This document shows positions 14,702-14,904 of a stretch of DNA of 14,904 nt, in pieces (the first letter of the stretch is position 1; the number at the start of each line of letters is the position of its first letter). The stretch covers positions 1 to 14,904 of the forward strand of contig JBNJEM010000117.1 in NCBI GenBank assembly GCA_051745935.1. The letters are read 5' to 3'. This DNA is from JBNJEM01 sp051745935 (GTDB lineage: Bacteria > Planctomycetota > Planctomycetia > Pirellulales > Pirellulaceae). The position numbers and the translations under genes were made by a program. Below the pieces are notes generated by a model. It saw only the letters and a program-made list of their open reading frames with translations, had not been told where the DNA came from and did no database searches.

Positions 14702-14904
14702 GTATATTTCAGGCGGTCGGATTTGTCCGGATGGAAAGCTGCCCGACGCAAGCCGTCCTCCCGTTGGTCGGACTCGCGGCGGACAAAGTCATCCGCCCAC
14801 GTATGTTTCAGGCGGTCGGATTTGTCCGGATGGAAAGCTGCCCGACGCAAGCCGTCCTCCCGTTGGTCGGACTCGCGGCGGACAAAGTCATCCGCCCACG
14901 TATG
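14702..14904 (+). repeat. Exact tandem duplicate of a 99-base structured element at the window end
   Basis: Units 14707-14805 and 14806-14904 are identical over all 99 bases with no spacer. A partial upstream match GTATnTTTCAGG begins at 14702. Each unit can form three local stems: CGGA/TCCG (14718-14729), CCGAC/GTCGG (14743-14747 with 14767-14771) and GGCGGA/TCCGCC (14778-14783 with 14792-14797). A longer-range pairing TTTGTCCG/CGGACAAA (14722-14729 with 14780-14787) is an alternative. A diverged copy lies at 9780-9878. The minus strand reads open through both units because 99 is divisible by three, giving an Arg-rich repeat peptide that is probably not real. The array starts 56 bases after the ClpP-like stop and may continue past the window. 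Confidence 0.9.

Noticed and set aside
14702..14904. Tandem repeats read as a CRISPR array
   Set aside because: The units are 99 bases, identical end to end and directly abutting, with no unique spacers and no cas genes in the window.

Overview
The window looks like a chromosomal fragment from a GC-rich Planctomycetota bacterium, with the Pirellulales/Thermogutta-like group as a soft guess. The clues are a Tat-exported DUF4962/heparinase-type polysaccharide lyase, a short zinc-ribbon plus GYF_2 plus C-terminal membrane-anchor protein starting MGIKFRCxxC, a large two-domain MMPL transporter, and a ClpP-like serine protease paralogue. The placement is an inference from gene content; no rRNA or tRNA gene was seen.

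Layout. On the minus strand at 31-2475 is an exported heparinase II/III-like lyase. It is divergent from a plus-strand pair: a secreted S41 (C-terminal processing) peptidase at 3014-4684 and an MMPL/RND-type membrane protein at 4763-7636. A 579-base spacer follows, carrying a textbook-looking sigma-54 promoter about 300 bases ahead of glnA, and then type I glutamine synthetase at 8216-9628. Next is a minus-strand cluster read ald (12669-11560), purE (11507-10980), mtnA (10993-9926), with purE and mtnA overlapping by 14 bases. Upstream of it, on the same strand, is the zinc-ribbon/GYF_2 membrane protein (13557-12856). A divergent spacer leads to a plus-strand ClpP-like protease (14057-14650), and the window ends in two identical tandem copies of a 99-base element.

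Functional links. glnA, ald, purE and mtnA are core nitrogen, alanine, purine and methionine-salvage enzymes. The sigma-54 promoter and the conserved adenylylation tyrosine of GlnA suggest nitrogen control at both transcription and protein level. The purE-mtnA overlap suggests coupled translation.

The most unusual signal is the 99-base element. It is present as an exact tandem duplicate at 14707-14904 and as a diverged third copy at 9780-9878, all in the same orientation and all just downstream of plus-strand genes. The differences between copies fall in predicted loops or unpaired bases, or become G-T wobbles that preserve pairing only on the plus strand. This points to a dispersed structured-RNA or small mobile palindromic element rather than a coding sequence.
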